Shown here: positions 11,722 to 20,291 of the stretch, piece by piece | Layout of the letters: the number at the start of each line of letters is the position of its first letter | Numbering within the stretch: the first letter of the stretch is position 1 | The notes under the pieces: generated by a model | Databases searched by the model: none | What the model saw: only the letters and a program-made list of their open reading frames with translations | What the model was told of the DNA's origin: nothing | Translations under genes and position numbers: made by a program | Origin: Prauserella halophila | GTDB lineage: Bacteria > Actinomycetota > Actinomycetes > Mycobacteriales > Pseudonocardiaceae | NCBI RefSeq assembly: GCF_024171895.1 | Contig: NZ_JAMTCQ010000011.1 | Span: 434,001-498,000 of the forward strand | Reading direction: 5' to 3' | Length of the DNA stretch: 64,000 nt

Positions 11722-12578
11722 GCGGTCGTCCCTCCATTCGGAGTTCGTGCTTCGTGACCCGGCGCCGGGCCGGGCACGTGCGTCGTACACGCGGCATCGC
11801 CGCGCGCGATGGTGGCCAGTCGCTGCACGTGGGTGCCGAGCAACTGGGCGAACGCCTCGGTCTCGGCCTCGCACAGCTGCGGGAACTCCGCTGCGACGTG
11901 GGCCACCGGGCAGTGGTGCTGGCAGAGCTGCGCTCCGGTTCCGGAGGTGGTTCCGGAGGTGGTTCCGGAGGCTCCGGTGCCACCCGGGAGATCGCTCCCG
12001 GACGCAGTCGAGCCGCCGGTGTCCGGACCGCCCGCGTCGACCTGCCTGGTCGACGCAGCGTAGCCCTCCCTGGTCAAGACGGTGGCCAGTGCCTCCGCCT
12101 TGTCCGCGGGAGCAGCCTCCTGCGAGATCTGCTCCCAGTACGGATCGACGAGCGCCGCCACGCGCCGCTCGGCGAACGCACGAACCGCCTCCTCGCCCGC
12201 GTGCTCGGCGAGGAACCGGATCGCGGAGACCGCAAGGTCGTCGTAGGCATGCCCGAACCGCGCCCTGCCCTGCTCGGTGAGCAGGAACAGCTTCGCGGGC
12301 CTGCCACGGCCCCTCCTGCCGCGTCGCGATGCCTCCCGCGTCTCGGCCTCACGGTCGGCCAGCAGTGCGTCGAGATGCCGACGCACCGCAGCCGGGCTGA
12401 TACCGAGCTGCTCGGCCACCGCGGCCGCAGTCATCGGACCCTGCTCGAGCAGAACCCGGGCGACCTCGCCCCGTGTACCGCCGTCCGAACCCGGCGGCGG
12501 TACCGGTGCCGTGACGGAACCGGGAGGCGCCGGTGGCGCGGTGCCACCCTGCTGATCCTGGTTGCCGTCGTTTTTCAC
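11718..12578 (-). CDS. sufR: SUF operon transcriptional regulator SufR
   Basis: A 286-residue DeoR/ArsR-like winged-helix regulator. The helix-turn-helix is at about residues 35-85 ('[18 protein letters not shown]'), preceded by a Gly/Pro-rich tail. The C-terminal half has the Cys-rich cluster site '[20 protein letters not shown]' that in SufR homologues binds a [4Fe-4S] cluster and lets the protein repress suf when cluster supply is sufficient. GTG start is coincident with the predicted transcription start (see promoter at 12576-12613). First gene of the operon, overlapping sufB. Confidence 0.94.
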   Translation of the reverse strand: MKNDGNQDQQGGTAPPAPPGSVTAPVPPPGSDGGTRGEVARVLLEQGPMTAAAVAEQLGISPAAVRRHLDALLADREAETREASRRGRRGRGRPAKLFLLTEQGRARFGHAYDDLAVSAIRFLAEHAGEEAVRAFAERRVAALVDPYWEQISQEAAPADKAEALATVLTREGYAASTRQVDAGGPDTGGSTASGSDLPGGTGASGTTSGTTSGTGAQLCQHHCPVAHVAAEFPQLCEAETEAFAQLLGTHVQRLATIARGDAACTTHVPGPAPGHEARTPNGGTTA

Positions 12579-12613
12579 AACATGATTGTGTCTTATTTCC
12601 TCGCGGCAGGCAA
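12576..12613 (-). promoter_or_regulatory. sufR promoter and overlapping SufR-like operator palindrome
   Basis: On the minus strand TTGCCT (12608-12613), a 17-nt spacer and CACAAT (12585-12590) form a promoter whose start would fall on the GTG of sufR 6 nt later, giving a leaderless mRNA. The perfect inverted repeat CACAA-TCATG-TTGTG (12576-12590) overlaps the -10 and the start codon, ideal for autorepression. Assignment to SufR is inference from position. Confidence 0.65.
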
Positions 12614-12901
12614 AGGCGCCTCACCGGCAGTGACCGGACTCACCGACACACTGCAGCGCACCGCGCCACAGCAGGAGACGCACTCCTCGGTAGGAGACGC
12701 CCCCTCGGTGGGCGATACGTCCCTTCGGTACGAACTGCGAGCACCGGGCTTGCCGTCGATGCGGGGGACACGAGGGGAAGATCCGGGGCACTGAACCCCT
12801 TGGGGGCACGCAGCGTCCACGCGAGGTCCACGCGCGGCTCGCCAGAGCAGGGCCGGACCACCACCGGCCGGCGGGACGCTGCCCACCGCTACTCTCTCGG
12901 C
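12579..12901. other. sufR-mptB divergent intergenic region
   Basis: This 323-bp gap carries the two divergent promoters at its ends. Inside are a degenerate 20-bp tandem array (12681-12739, three units with a shared CTCGGT/TTCGGT core) and one copy of the dispersed element described at 16616-16800 (12771-12807, + orientation). Open frames crossing it have no recognisable protein homology. Confidence 0.6.
12890..12895 (+). promoter_or_regulatory. Predicted -10 of leaderless mptB mRNA
   Basis: TACTCT lies exactly 6 nt upstream of the GTG at 12902. No Shine-Dalgarno sequence is present, so the transcript is predicted to start at or next to the start codon. No clear -35. Confidence 0.55.
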
Positions 12902-14812
12902 GTGGCATTCGGCAGGGGCCCCGTGGCATTCGGCGGGGGACGCAGGCGGCGACCCGGCGACGAGGACGACCCCGCGCCGGCGCGGGAGACCGGCGGTTCC
13001 GGCTCCCGACGGTCCCCGCCGGCCGACTCCACCGTCTGGGTGCCCGCACGCTCCCCCGCACATCCGGGTGACCGCGACCCCCTGACGGCCGACGAGCGAC
13101 GGTCGATCCGCCTGGTACAGAGCTTCGGCACCGTCGGCTCACTGATGCTCGCGTTCGGCTCACTCGGCGCGGGCGCCGCTCCCGTACTCAACCCGGTGAA
13201 CACGCTGCCGGTACTGCGGATCTTCGCGCGGATCCCCACGGTGTCACTGGCCCTGGCGTTCATCGGCATGATCATGCTGATCGCGGGCTGGCTGCTGCTC
13301 GGCCGCTTCGCCCGGCCGAGCCGCAAGCGCATCGTCGGCAGGCGCGAACTGCACCGCACTCTGCTGCTGTGGATCGCCCCGCTCGTCGTGATCCCGCCGG
13401 TCTTCACCCGTGATCCGTACGTCTATCTGGGCCAGAGCGAGGTCCTCACCCGCGGCATGGACCCGTACGAGGTCGGCCCCGAGGCGCTCGGCAACGGCGA
13501 TCCGCTGGTCGTCGGCGTCGCGAACATCTGGCGCGACACCCCCGCCCCGTACGGGCCGCTGTTCCTGCGCATCGGCAGCTGGCTCACCGGCATCAGCGGC
13601 GAGCACGTCTCCGGCGGCATCCTGCTGTTCCGGCTGCTCACGCTCGTCGGGCTCGGCATCGTCGTCTGGGCGCTGCCCCGGCTCGCCGCCCGGTTCGGCG
13701 TTCCGCCGAGCACCGCACTGTGGCTCGGTGTGGCCAACCCGCTCGTGCTGTTCCACATCGTCGGCGGCGCCCACAACGACGCGCTCGGCATCGGCCTCAT
13801 GCTGCTCGGCCTCGAGGTCGGTCTCCGGCGCCTTCCCTACCGGGTCCGCGGTGACTCGCCCCCGCCGCTGGCCAAGGGCGAGATCGGTTTCATCGTCGCC
13901 GGCGCAGCGATCATCACCGTCGCCGCGACCGTCAAACTGCACGCGATCGTCGCGCTGGGCTTCTTCGGAGTGATGATCGCCCGGCGCTGGTACGGCGGTA
14001 TCAAGGACCTGCTCAAGGCCGCCACCGGCATGATCGCGATCTGCGCCGTCGTCATGACCGCGGTGACCTACGGCGTCGGCCTCGACTACGGCTGGGTCAA
14101 CGGGCTGAGCACCCCCACCAAGCTGTGGAACTGGATCGCGCCGACCGCCGAGATCGGCCAGCTCGGCGGCGTGCTCGGGGTCGCTCTCGGACTCGGCAAC
14201 CACACCGCGGGGATCATCGCCGTACTGGCGATCCTGAGCTATCTCGCCGCAGGGGCGATCACCGTCAAGTTCCTCTGGGACAGCCTCCACTGGCGATATC
14301 GGCCCATCATCGGCCTCGGCGTCTCCGTCGGCGCGTTCATGCTGCTGCACGTCGCGATGCAGCCGTGGTGGCTGCTCTGGGCGATCATCCCGCTCGCCGC
14401 CTCGGCCGGCACGTCCCGGTTCCGCGTACTCGCGACCGGGATGAGCGTCGTGCTGGCCGTACTGATCCCGCCCAACGGCAGCCCGTTCGACGGTCGCCTC
14501 TACACGCTGCCGCAGGCCTACTTCGCCGGAGGGCTCGTCGTGCTCGGCGCGCTCGCGCTGCTCTGGTGGCGGGCACCCGCCGTGCTGTTCGCCCGCACCG
14601 ACCCCGACGATCTGTTCCACCCACCACGGGCCCGCACGGCCGGACGTACTCGGCGCGGCCACGCCACGGACCCGGCCGGCACCGCCGCGGATGCGACGGG
14701 TTCCCACGTCGGCGCGGCGGGTTCCCACGTCGATGGGCCGGGTTCCGACGGCACGACCGCCGAAGTGAGCGGTGCCGGCACCCGCGACGAGTCGGCGCGC
14801 GACCACCCGTGA
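12902..14812 (+). CDS. mptB: Alpha-(1->6) mannopyranosyltransferase MptB-like (GT-C membrane enzyme)
   Basis: A 636-residue polytopic membrane protein with about 12-13 hydrophobic segments between residues 80 and 580. The first extracytoplasmic loop has the GT-C style 'FTRDPYVYLGQSEVLTRGMDPYEVGP' acidic region (split here at under 20 residues: D-P-Y-V-Y, then G-M-D-P-Y). In Corynebacteriales MptB extends the mannan core of lipomannan/lipoarabinomannan using polyprenyl-phosphomannose. N-terminal 60 residues and C-terminal 70 residues are low-complexity. GTG start chosen from the -10 geometry; the much longer upstream open frame lacks homology. Neighbourhood (sufR on one side, ABC exporter and ctaA on the other) equals that of Rv1459c. 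Confidence 0.85.
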   Translation: MAFGRGPVAFGGGRRRRPGDEDDPAPARETGGSGSRRSPPADSTVWVPARSPAHPGDRDPLTADERRSIRLVQSFGTVGSLMLAFGSLGAGAAPVLNPVNTLPVLRIFARIPTVSLALAFIGMIMLIAGWLLLGRFARPSRKRIVGRRELHRTLLLWIAPLVVIPPVFTRDPYVYLGQSEVLTRGMDPYEVGPEALGNGDPLVVGVANIWRDTPAPYGPLFLRIGSWLTGISGEHVSGGILLFRLLTLVGLGIVVWALPRLAARFGVPPSTALWLGVANPLVLFHIVGGAHNDALGIGLMLLGLEVGLRRLPYRVRGDSPPPLAKGEIGFIVAGAAIITVAATVKLHAIVALGFFGVMIARRWYGGIKDLLKAATGMIAICAVVMTAVTYGVGLDYGWVNGLSTPTKLWNWIAPTAEIGQLGGVLGVALGLGNHTAGIIAVLAILSYLAAGAITVKFLWDSLHWRYRPIIGLGVSVGAFMLLHVAMQPWWLLWAIIPLAASAGTSRFRVLATGMSVVLAVLIPPNGSPFDGRLYTLPQAYFAGGLVVLGALALLWWRAPAVLFARTDPDDLFHPPRARTAGRTRRGHATDPAGTAADATGSHVGAAGSHVDGPGSDGTTAEVSGAGTRDESARDHP

Positions 14813-14860
14813 CGGAGTCGGCACCCGCCAGGGCGACGCGAACGCCCCGGCGGCACGCCG

Positions 14861-14866
14861 TACCCT
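14861..14866 (+). promoter_or_regulatory. Possible -10 for the ABC exporter operon
   Basis: TACCCT lies 8 nt before the GTG at 14875, a spacing compatible with a leaderless or near-leaderless transcript. No ribosome site is visible. Weak evidence. Confidence 0.35.
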
Positions 14867-14874
14867 TGACGTTC

Positions 14875-15801
14875 GTGAATGCTGCGGCCGTCGAGATCAC
14901 CGGGCTGGTGAAGCGCTTCGGGTCGGTCACCGCCGTCGACGGGCTCGATCTGAAGATGCCGACAGGCGAGATCCTCGCCCTGCTCGGGCCCAACGGCGCG
15001 GGCAAGACCACCACCGTGGAAATCTGCGAAGGCTTCCGCCACGCCGACGCGGGCACGGTGCGCGTGCTCGGGCTCGATCCTGCTCGCGACGGCTCCGCTC
15101 TGCGCCCGCGGGTCGGCGTCATGCCCCAAGGCGGCGGCGCGTATCCGGGCGTGCGCGCCGAAGAGATGCTCCGCCTGGTCGCCGCCTGCGCGGCCGATCC
15201 GCTCGACCCGGCCTGGATGCTCGACGTGCTCGGCCTCGGTACCGCGCGCCGCACCCCGTTCAAACGGCTCTCCGGCGGCCAGCAACAGCGCCTGTCCCTT
15301 GCGTGCGCGCTCATCGGCAGGCCGGAACTGGTGTTTCTCGACGAACCCACGGCCGGCATGGATCCACAGGCCAGGCGGCTCGTGTGGGAGCTGCTGGGCG
15401 CACTCCGCACCGACGGCGTCAGCGTGCTGCTGACCACTCACCTCATGGAGGAAGCGGAGGCACTCGCCGACGACGTCGTGATCGTCGACGACGGCACCGT
15501 CATCGCGCAGGGCTCCCCCGGCGCGCTCACCGCCGAGCACGCCGAAGACGCGCACCTGCGGTTCCGCGCCCGCCCCGGCCTCGACACCCGACTGCTCGCC
15601 GCCGCCCTGCCCGAAGGCTACGTCGTCCGCGAATCGACCCCCGGCTCCTACCGGGTCATCGGGCACGTCGACCCGCAGGTCGTGTCCACCGTGACGTCGT
15701 GGTGTGCCCAGCAGGGCGTACTCGCCGACGAGCTGCACGTCGGCAGGCGCGATCTCGAAGAGGTCTTCCTCGAACTGACCGGACGGGAGCTGCGCACATG
15801 A
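14875..15801 (+). CDS. ABC exporter ATP-binding protein
   Basis: A 308-residue ATPase of the drug/antibiotic-exporter class (CcmA/DrrA-like). Walker A GPNGAGKTTT, signature LSGGQQQRLSL, Walker B 'LVFLDEPTAGMD', H-loop 'LLTTHLMEEAE'. The C-terminal 80 residues are the DrrA-type regulatory extension. Start set at 14875 because homology begins with VEITGLVKRFG; GTG 14809, which overlaps the mptB stop, is an alternative adding 22 basic residues. Coupled to the permease by ATGA. Same place as Rv1458c in M. tuberculosis; substrate unknown. Confidence 0.9.
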   Translation: MNAAAVEITGLVKRFGSVTAVDGLDLKMPTGEILALLGPNGAGKTTTVEICEGFRHADAGTVRVLGLDPARDGSALRPRVGVMPQGGGAYPGVRAEEMLRLVAACAADPLDPAWMLDVLGLGTARRTPFKRLSGGQQQRLSLACALIGRPELVFLDEPTAGMDPQARRLVWELLGALRTDGVSVLLTTHLMEEAEALADDVVIVDDGTVIAQGSPGALTAEHAEDAHLRFRARPGLDTRLLAAALPEGYVVRESTPGSYRVIGHVDPQVVSTVTSWCAQQGVLADELHVGRRDLEEVFLELTGRELRT

Positions 15802-16589
15802 CGACGTCCCGCTTCGCCCCCGGCACCTTCACACCCGCACCCGGCCGCGGCCGCCTCGGGCGCATGCTGGCCGCCCACGCGCGCGTCGAGACGGCACTGA
15901 CGCTCCGGCACGGCGAGCAAATCCTGCTCACCCTCCTCATTCCCCTCGCGCTGCTCATCGGCCTCAGCCTGCTCGACGTGCTGCCCGCAGGCGAGTTCGC
16001 CGGCATGGAACGCGTCGACTGGATCACTCCGCGCATTCTCGCCCTGGCCGTCCTGTCGTCGGCGTTCACCGGCCAGGCCATCGCACTCGGTTTCGACCGG
16101 CGATACGGCGTCCTGAAGCGGCTCTCCGCCACCGCACTGCCGCGGTGGCTGCTCGTCGCGGGCAGGCTCGTCGCCGCACTCGTCGTCGTCACCCTGCAGG
16201 TGCTCGTCCTCGGCGCCGTCGCAGCGCTGCTCGGCTGGTCACCGTCGGCCGCGGGCATCGCGTTCGGCGTCGTCCTGCTCGCGGTCGGCACGTTGTGTTT
16301 CGGCGCCCTGGGCGTGCTGCTCGGCGGCGCACTCAGGGCCGAGGCGGTACTGGCACTCGCCAACATCGTGTGGTTCGTCCTGCTGCTGGCAGGCGGCATC
16401 CTGATGGTGCCGTCCGCCCTGCCGGACACCTACGCGACGGTCGTCGGCCTGCTGCCGTCCGGGGCGCTCGCGGAGGGTCTGCACGCCGCACTCGTCGACG
16501 GCACGTTCTCGGCGGGAGCGTGCGCCGTGCTGGCCGCATGGACCGTCGTCGCCGCCGCGATCGCCACGCGAACCACGAAACTCACCTGA
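15798..16589 (+). CDS. ABC exporter permease (ABC-2 type)
   Basis: A 263-residue membrane protein with six hydrophobic segments and the ABC-2 family pattern: 'ETALTLRHGEQILLTLLIP' entry helix, 'ILALAVLSSAFTGQAIALGF', 'RRYGVLKRLSATALPRW' cytoplasmic loop that contacts the ATPase, and 'LLPSGALAEGL' near the end. Translationally coupled to the ATPase. The pair sits just before ctaA, as Rv1457c-Rv1458c do, so a link to heme/cytochrome assembly or cell-envelope export is possible but unproven. Confidence 0.9.
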   Translation: MTTSRFAPGTFTPAPGRGRLGRMLAAHARVETALTLRHGEQILLTLLIPLALLIGLSLLDVLPAGEFAGMERVDWITPRILALAVLSSAFTGQAIALGFDRRYGVLKRLSATALPRWLLVAGRLVAALVVVTLQVLVLGAVAALLGWSPSAAGIAFGVVLLAVGTLCFGALGVLLGGALRAEAVLALANIVWFVLLLAGGILMVPSALPDTYATVVGLLPSGALAEGLHAALVDGTFSAGACAVLAAWTVVAAAIATRTTKLT

Positions 16590-16615
16590 CCCCGGGTTCC
16601 GGGTTCCGGGTCTGA

Positions 16616-16640
16616 TGCCCCGAAGGGCACCTTCGGGGCA
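16616..16640 (+). terminator. Hairpin after the ABC exporter
   Basis: An 11-bp perfect stem (TGCCCCGAAGG / CCTTCGGGGCA) with a 3-nt loop begins 27 nt after the permease stop. It is also the edge of the repeat cluster at 16634-16800, so it may be repeat structure used as terminator. Confidence 0.6.
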
Positions 16641-16800
16641 CTGAGCGCCCCGAATCTTCCCCTCGCGATGCGAGTGCCCCGATCTTCTCCTCGCGGTGCG
16701 ACCGACGACGCCGGCAGGACGCGCGGAAGCCAGGGCGACACCGGGTACGACGCGAGGGGAACATCTGGGGCGTTGAACGCCCCCAAGGTGCCCTTCGGGG
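16634..16800. repeat. Cluster of dispersed palindromic intergenic element (three copies)
   Basis: Copies at 16634-16665 (-), 16671-16693 (-) and 16753-16800 (+) share a core close to CGAGGGGAAGAT-C-GGGGC followed by a dyad; a fourth copy is at 12771-12807 (+). In the 16753 copy the 17-nt dyad GGGGCGTTGAACGCCCC is perfect. It resembles a REP-type repeat confined to intergenic DNA. Confidence 0.65.
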
Positions 16801-16912
16801 CGCGCGGCCGGCCCCTCTCCCACCGCCACCCAGATGGAAGCGCTCCGCGCTACCCCTACGGCCAGCCCTTCTCCCTCCACCGCCCAAAGGGAGGCGCTTC
16901 GCGCCGCCTCTT

Positions 16913-16918
16913 ACACTT
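16913..16918 (+). promoter_or_regulatory. Predicted -10 of leaderless ctaA mRNA
   Basis: TACACT ends exactly 6 nt before the GTG start at 16925; there is no ribosome site, so the mRNA probably begins with the start codon. Confidence 0.6.
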
Positions 16919-16924
16919 TGTAGT

Positions 16925-18007
16925 GTGAGCGCATTCGTGGAGCGGTTGTCCTCGCTCGTCGGTCGGCTGCCGTACCCGTCGCGGGCGGTCCAACGCACCA
17001 TCGCGATCGCCGCGATCATCACCCAGGGCGGGATCGGCGTCACCGGCTCCATCGTGCGGGTCACCGGGTCCGGACTCGGCTGCCCCTCCTGGCCGCGGTG
17101 CTTCCCCGGCAGCATGTTCCCGGTCGAGCATCCCGAGTACGAGATGTTCAACCAGTGGATCGAGTTCGGGAACCGCCTGCTCACCGGCATCGTCGGCGTC
17201 GTCGCAGCGCTCTGCGTACTCATCGCCTGGCGCATCCACCTCGAGCACCCCGGCCGCACCCGGCTCGTCAAGCTCGCGTGGACCATGCCCGGCGGCGTCA
17301 TCGCCCAGGCCGTGATCGGCGGCATCACCGTCGTCACCGGCCTGCTGTGGTGGACCGTCGCGATCCACTTCCTCGTCTCCGCCGTCCTCGTCTGGCTCGC
17401 CACCCAGCTCCTCTACGCCCTCGACGAAGGCGACGAGACGCCACGCCCGTCGCTGCCCGCCCGGTATCGGCCGCTGGTGCAGGGACTGGTCGTCGCCCTC
17501 GCCGCAGTACTCGTCGCCGGCACCACCGTCACCGGTGCCGGCCCCCACGGCGGCGATCCCGACACCGCGCGATTCGACGTGCCCATCGCAACACTCTCGT
17601 TCATCCACGGCGGCCTGCTCGTCGTGTTCCTGGTGACCCTCGCGGCACTCGGCGTCGCCGCATGGCGCCACAAGCACGAGACACCGCCGTCCGCGGCCTT
17701 CCGCCGCCGCTACACCGTCGTCTGGATCGTCGCGCTGGCGCAGGGCGCCCTCGGCAGCGTGCAGTACGAACTCGGCGTGCCGGAGGAACTCGTGTCGTTC
17801 CACGTCCTCGGCTCCGCCGCGGTCATCGTCGCCGTCTCCGCCCTGTGGTGCGCCACCCGCGACCGCGGGCCCGTCGTCAGCCATCACCGCGCCGCCCGTG
17901 GCGCCACCGGTACCGCGACACCCGCCAACTCGGCATCCGGTACCGCGGCATCCGGTACCGCGGCATCCTCGGCGAGCGGACCTGCCTCCGGCACCGGACC
18001 GCGCTGA
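16925..18007 (+). CDS. ctaA: Heme A synthase CtaA (COX15 family)
   Basis: A 360-residue eight-helix membrane protein that oxidises heme O to heme A for the aa3 cytochrome oxidase. The N-terminal 'TQGGIGVTGSIVRVTGSGLGC' region (residues 32-52), the 'PSWPRC' cysteine segment, and histidines in 'LEHPGRTRL', 'WWTVAIHFLVS' and 'LSFIHGGLLV' (heme/substrate ligands) are visible. The last 45 residues are an Ala/Ser/Gly/Thr tail encoded by a 15-bp tandem repeat (about 17933-17965). Works with CtaB (25217-26242). Confidence 0.93.
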   Translation: MSAFVERLSSLVGRLPYPSRAVQRTIAIAAIITQGGIGVTGSIVRVTGSGLGCPSWPRCFPGSMFPVEHPEYEMFNQWIEFGNRLLTGIVGVVAALCVLIAWRIHLEHPGRTRLVKLAWTMPGGVIAQAVIGGITVVTGLLWWTVAIHFLVSAVLVWLATQLLYALDEGDETPRPSLPARYRPLVQGLVVALAAVLVAGTTVTGAGPHGGDPDTARFDVPIATLSFIHGGLLVVFLVTLAALGVAAWRHKHETPPSAAFRRRYTVVWIVALAQGALGSVQYELGVPEELVSFHVLGSAAVIVAVSALWCATRDRGPVVSHHRAARGATGTATPANSASGTAASGTAASSASGPASGTGPR

Positions 18008-18405
18008 CGCCCGCACGCCGGCACCGTGGCCGAACACGCCGTCGGCGTCGCACCCCGCCGATCGTCCAGTGCCGGCGTCCAGCGCCAGCGTCCAGCACTG
18101 ACCGTGCACCGCCGACAATGCAGCGCCAACCGTCCGGTGCCGACCGTGCAGCTTCGCCAATACAGCTCCGCCGACGCAGTGCCGACCACGCAGCACCGAC
18201 CGTCCGGCGGCCCGCACCGCACCGTCCGAAGGACGCGACCGTACGTTTCGTCACCTGTCACCACGGAACCGCCCATGACCGGTGCACGTCCCGGTATTCT
18301 CCGGTCGGCGCCGCCCACCGGCATCCCACACCCGCCCGTGTCACCGCGGGCCCGAGACCGTAACCACTCCCCTGCCACCGCATCGAGACGAGGTCGCACG
18401 TCCCC
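18008..18405. other. Intergenic region ctaA-desaturase with short degenerate repeats
   Basis: This 398-bp gap has a 13-bp tandem repeat (GTCCAGTGCCGGC-like, three units, 18064-18102) and further degenerate copies of a GCCGACCGTGCAG-like unit up to about 18220. A TATTCT hexamer at 18295-18300 could be the -10 for the desaturase. Frames through it are Arg/Pro/Thr-rich without homology. Confidence 0.5.
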
Positions 18406-19359
18406 ATGAGCACTGCCGAACAGGCACCGGAAACCACGTCCGGAACGTCCGGACGAAAGCCCCTCCTCGGCGAGGCCCGCACAACCGGCCAGATGCTGGT
18501 GCTGAAAACGTTCCTGCTCATCCCGTTCTTCGCGCTGCTCGTCTCGATCCCCTTCGCGTGGGGCTGGGGACTCAGCTGGCTCGACCTCGGCCTGGCCGTC
18601 GGGTTCTACACGGTCGGCACACTCGGCGTGACCGTCGGCTACCACCGCTACTTCACGCACGGTGCGTTCAAGACCGGCCGTCCGCTGCGCATCGCACTCG
18701 CCATCGCAGGCAGCATGGCCGTGCAAGGGTCGGTGATCTTCTGGGTCGCCAGCCACCGCAGGCACCACGCCTTCGCCGACCGTGAGGGCGACCCGCATTC
18801 ACCGTGGCTGTTCGGCACGTCCCCCGGCGCGCTGCTGCGCGGCTTCTGGCACTCCCACATGGGGTGGATGTTCAACCGCGACGTCACGAACTACCAGCGG
18901 TTCGCCCCGGATCTGCTCGCCGACGAGGACCTCAAGATCGTCAACCGGTTCTTCGCGCTGTGGATCGTGGCCAGCCTCGCCCTGCCCGCGCTCATCGGCG
19001 GGCTGGTGACCTGGTCCTGGTGGGGCGCCGTGACCGCGTTCTTCTGGGCCGGACTCGTGCGTATCGCCTTCTCGCACCACGTGACGTGGTCGGTCAACTC
19101 GGTGTGCCACATGGTCGGCGAACGTCCGTTCACCAGCCGCGACAAGGCATCCAACTTCTGGCCGCTGGCGATCCTGTCCATGGGTGAATCGTGGCACAAC
19201 TCCCATCACGCCGACCCGACCTGCGCCCGGCACGGCGTGCTGCGCGGTCAGCTCGACATCTCCGCCCGGCTGATCTGGGTCTTCGAGAAGCTCGGCTGGG
19301 CCCGGGGCGTCCGCTGGCCCAAGCCCGAACGACTCGCCGCCAAACGCGTCGCCGCCTGA
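18406..19359 (+). CDS. Membrane fatty-acid (acyl-CoA) delta-9 desaturase
   Basis: A 317-residue integral-membrane desaturase. The three histidine boxes that hold the di-iron centre are present: HRYFTH ('TVGYHRYFTHGAF'), HRRHH ('VASHRRHHAF') and HNSHH ('SWHNSHHADPT'). Four hydrophobic spans flank them. No fused cytochrome b5 or reductase domain is present, so it depends on separate electron donors. It introduces double bonds into acyl chains and sets membrane fluidity. The ribosome site is weak (GACGAGG about 12 nt upstream). Monocistronic, closed by a strong terminator. Confidence 0.93.
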   Translation: MSTAEQAPETTSGTSGRKPLLGEARTTGQMLVLKTFLLIPFFALLVSIPFAWGWGLSWLDLGLAVGFYTVGTLGVTVGYHRYFTHGAFKTGRPLRIALAIAGSMAVQGSVIFWVASHRRHHAFADREGDPHSPWLFGTSPGALLRGFWHSHMGWMFNRDVTNYQRFAPDLLADEDLKIVNRFFALWIVASLALPALIGGLVTWSWWGAVTAFFWAGLVRIAFSHHVTWSVNSVCHMVGERPFTSRDKASNFWPLAILSMGESWHNSHHADPTCARHGVLRGQLDISARLIWVFEKLGWARGVRWPKPERLAAKRVAA

Positions 19360-19366
19360 CGCACCT

Positions 19367-19408
19367 CGCCCGGTGACGCCCGGCCGAAACCGCGGGCGTC
19401 ACCGGGCG
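19367..19408. terminator. Bidirectional terminator hairpin
   Basis: A perfect 16-bp stem (arms 19367-19382 and 19393-19408) with a 10-nt loop separates the desaturase (+) from the ATP-grasp gene (-), whose stop codon is two bases away. Confidence 0.85.
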
Positions 19409-19409
19409 G

Positions 19410-20291
19410 TCACGTCAGCGCAGCACGCACCGCAGATGCGAACCGGACGGGCGCATCGGCGTCGGCCTGCCGGAATCCCAGGCTCGGCTCACTGAGCTCG
19501 AGTTCCAGGAGGGCAGGTTCACCGGATGCGGTCCGCACCAGGTCGACCCGGGCGTAGAGCAGCGCGGTGCGGGGCAGGCCGAGCCGCGCAGCCGCCGCGT
19601 CGAGCGCGTCCTCCGCGAGCGCGCGCCACGGACCCCGCGGCGTCGCGGTCCCCAGCTTCTCGGTGACGAACAACCCGGATTCGTCGAGGTCGGCGCCACT
19701 GAGCATCGGGCCCTTGGTGAACGCGTGCGAGTACTGGCCGCCGAAGAACACGAGCGCGGTCTCACCCTCGCTGTCGACCGCGGGCTGATACGGCTGGACG
19801 AGGGCGGTGTAACCGTCGTCGTGCAACGCGCGCAGGTGCCGTGCGGCGGCGTCGTGACCGGCCGGTGTGAACCGCGCCGCACCCCGCGAGCCCGCGCCGA
19901 CGGACGGCTTGACGACGAAGTCGCGGTCCGGCCACTGCGGCGTCTCACCCGGCGCGGCGAGTTCGGTGGGCACGACGTCGACACCGCCGGCGGCGAGGTC
20001 GAGCAGGTAGGCCTTGTCGGTGTTCCAGCGGACCACGCTCGCCCGGTTCGCCAGTCCCGGCACCGACGCGCACCAGGCCAGGAACTCGTCGCGCCGCTCC
20101 GGGTAGTCCCACGTCGACCGCGGGATCACGATGTCGGCGGCCGCGAAGTCCTCGGCCGGGTCGTCCCAGACGGCCCAGCGCGTGTCGACGCCGACGTCCG
20201 CGAGGGCCTCCGGAACGGCGTGCTCGTCCCCGTCGCCCTGCGCGACCCGGCCGCAGCCGACCAGCAGGGCGGTGCGTTTCGCCCCGCTCAC
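19410..20291 (-). CDS. ATP-grasp (RimK-like) protein of unknown substrate
   Basis: A 293-residue protein with an ATP-grasp core: an N-terminal pre-ATP-grasp fold ('ALLVGCGRVAQGDGDE', 'DIVIPRSTWDY'), the nucleotide-binding lysine in 'DFVVKPSVGAGSRGA', 'ALVQPYQPAVDSEGETAL', and the metal-binding 'LLYARVDLVRT...ALLELELSEPS' region. Family members ligate a carboxylate to an amine or thiol; the substrate here is unknown. GTG start overlaps the stop of the upstream small gene (GTGA), so the two are co-translated. Homology is clear at fold level only. Confidence 0.8.
   Translation of the reverse strand: MSGAKRTALLVGCGRVAQGDGDEHAVPEALADVGVDTRWAVWDDPAEDFAAADIVIPRSTWDYPERRDEFLAWCASVPGLANRASVVRWNTDKAYLLDLAAGGVDVVPTELAAPGETPQWPDRDFVVKPSVGAGSRGAARFTPAGHDAAARHLRALHDDGYTALVQPYQPAVDSEGETALVFFGGQYSHAFTKGPMLSGADLDESGLFVTEKLGTATPRGPWRALAEDALDAAAARLGLPRTALLYARVDLVRTASGEPALLELELSEPSLGFRQADADAPVRFASAVRAALT

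Larger units (their letters stand above)
16590..16924. other. Intergenic region before ctaA
   Basis: This 335-bp gap holds the hairpin at 16616-16640, the repeat cluster up to 16800, and two matching segments 'GGAAGCGCTCCGCGC' (16834 region) and 'GGAGGCGCTTCGCGC' (16890 region) that form another diverged duplicated unit. No protein-coding gene is supported. Confidence 0.55.

Noticed and set aside
12533-12901. N-terminal extension of the mptB frame
   Set aside because: Crosses the repeat-rich intergenic region and the predicted promoter; Arg/Thr-rich with no homology. GTG 12902 fits the leaderless geometry.
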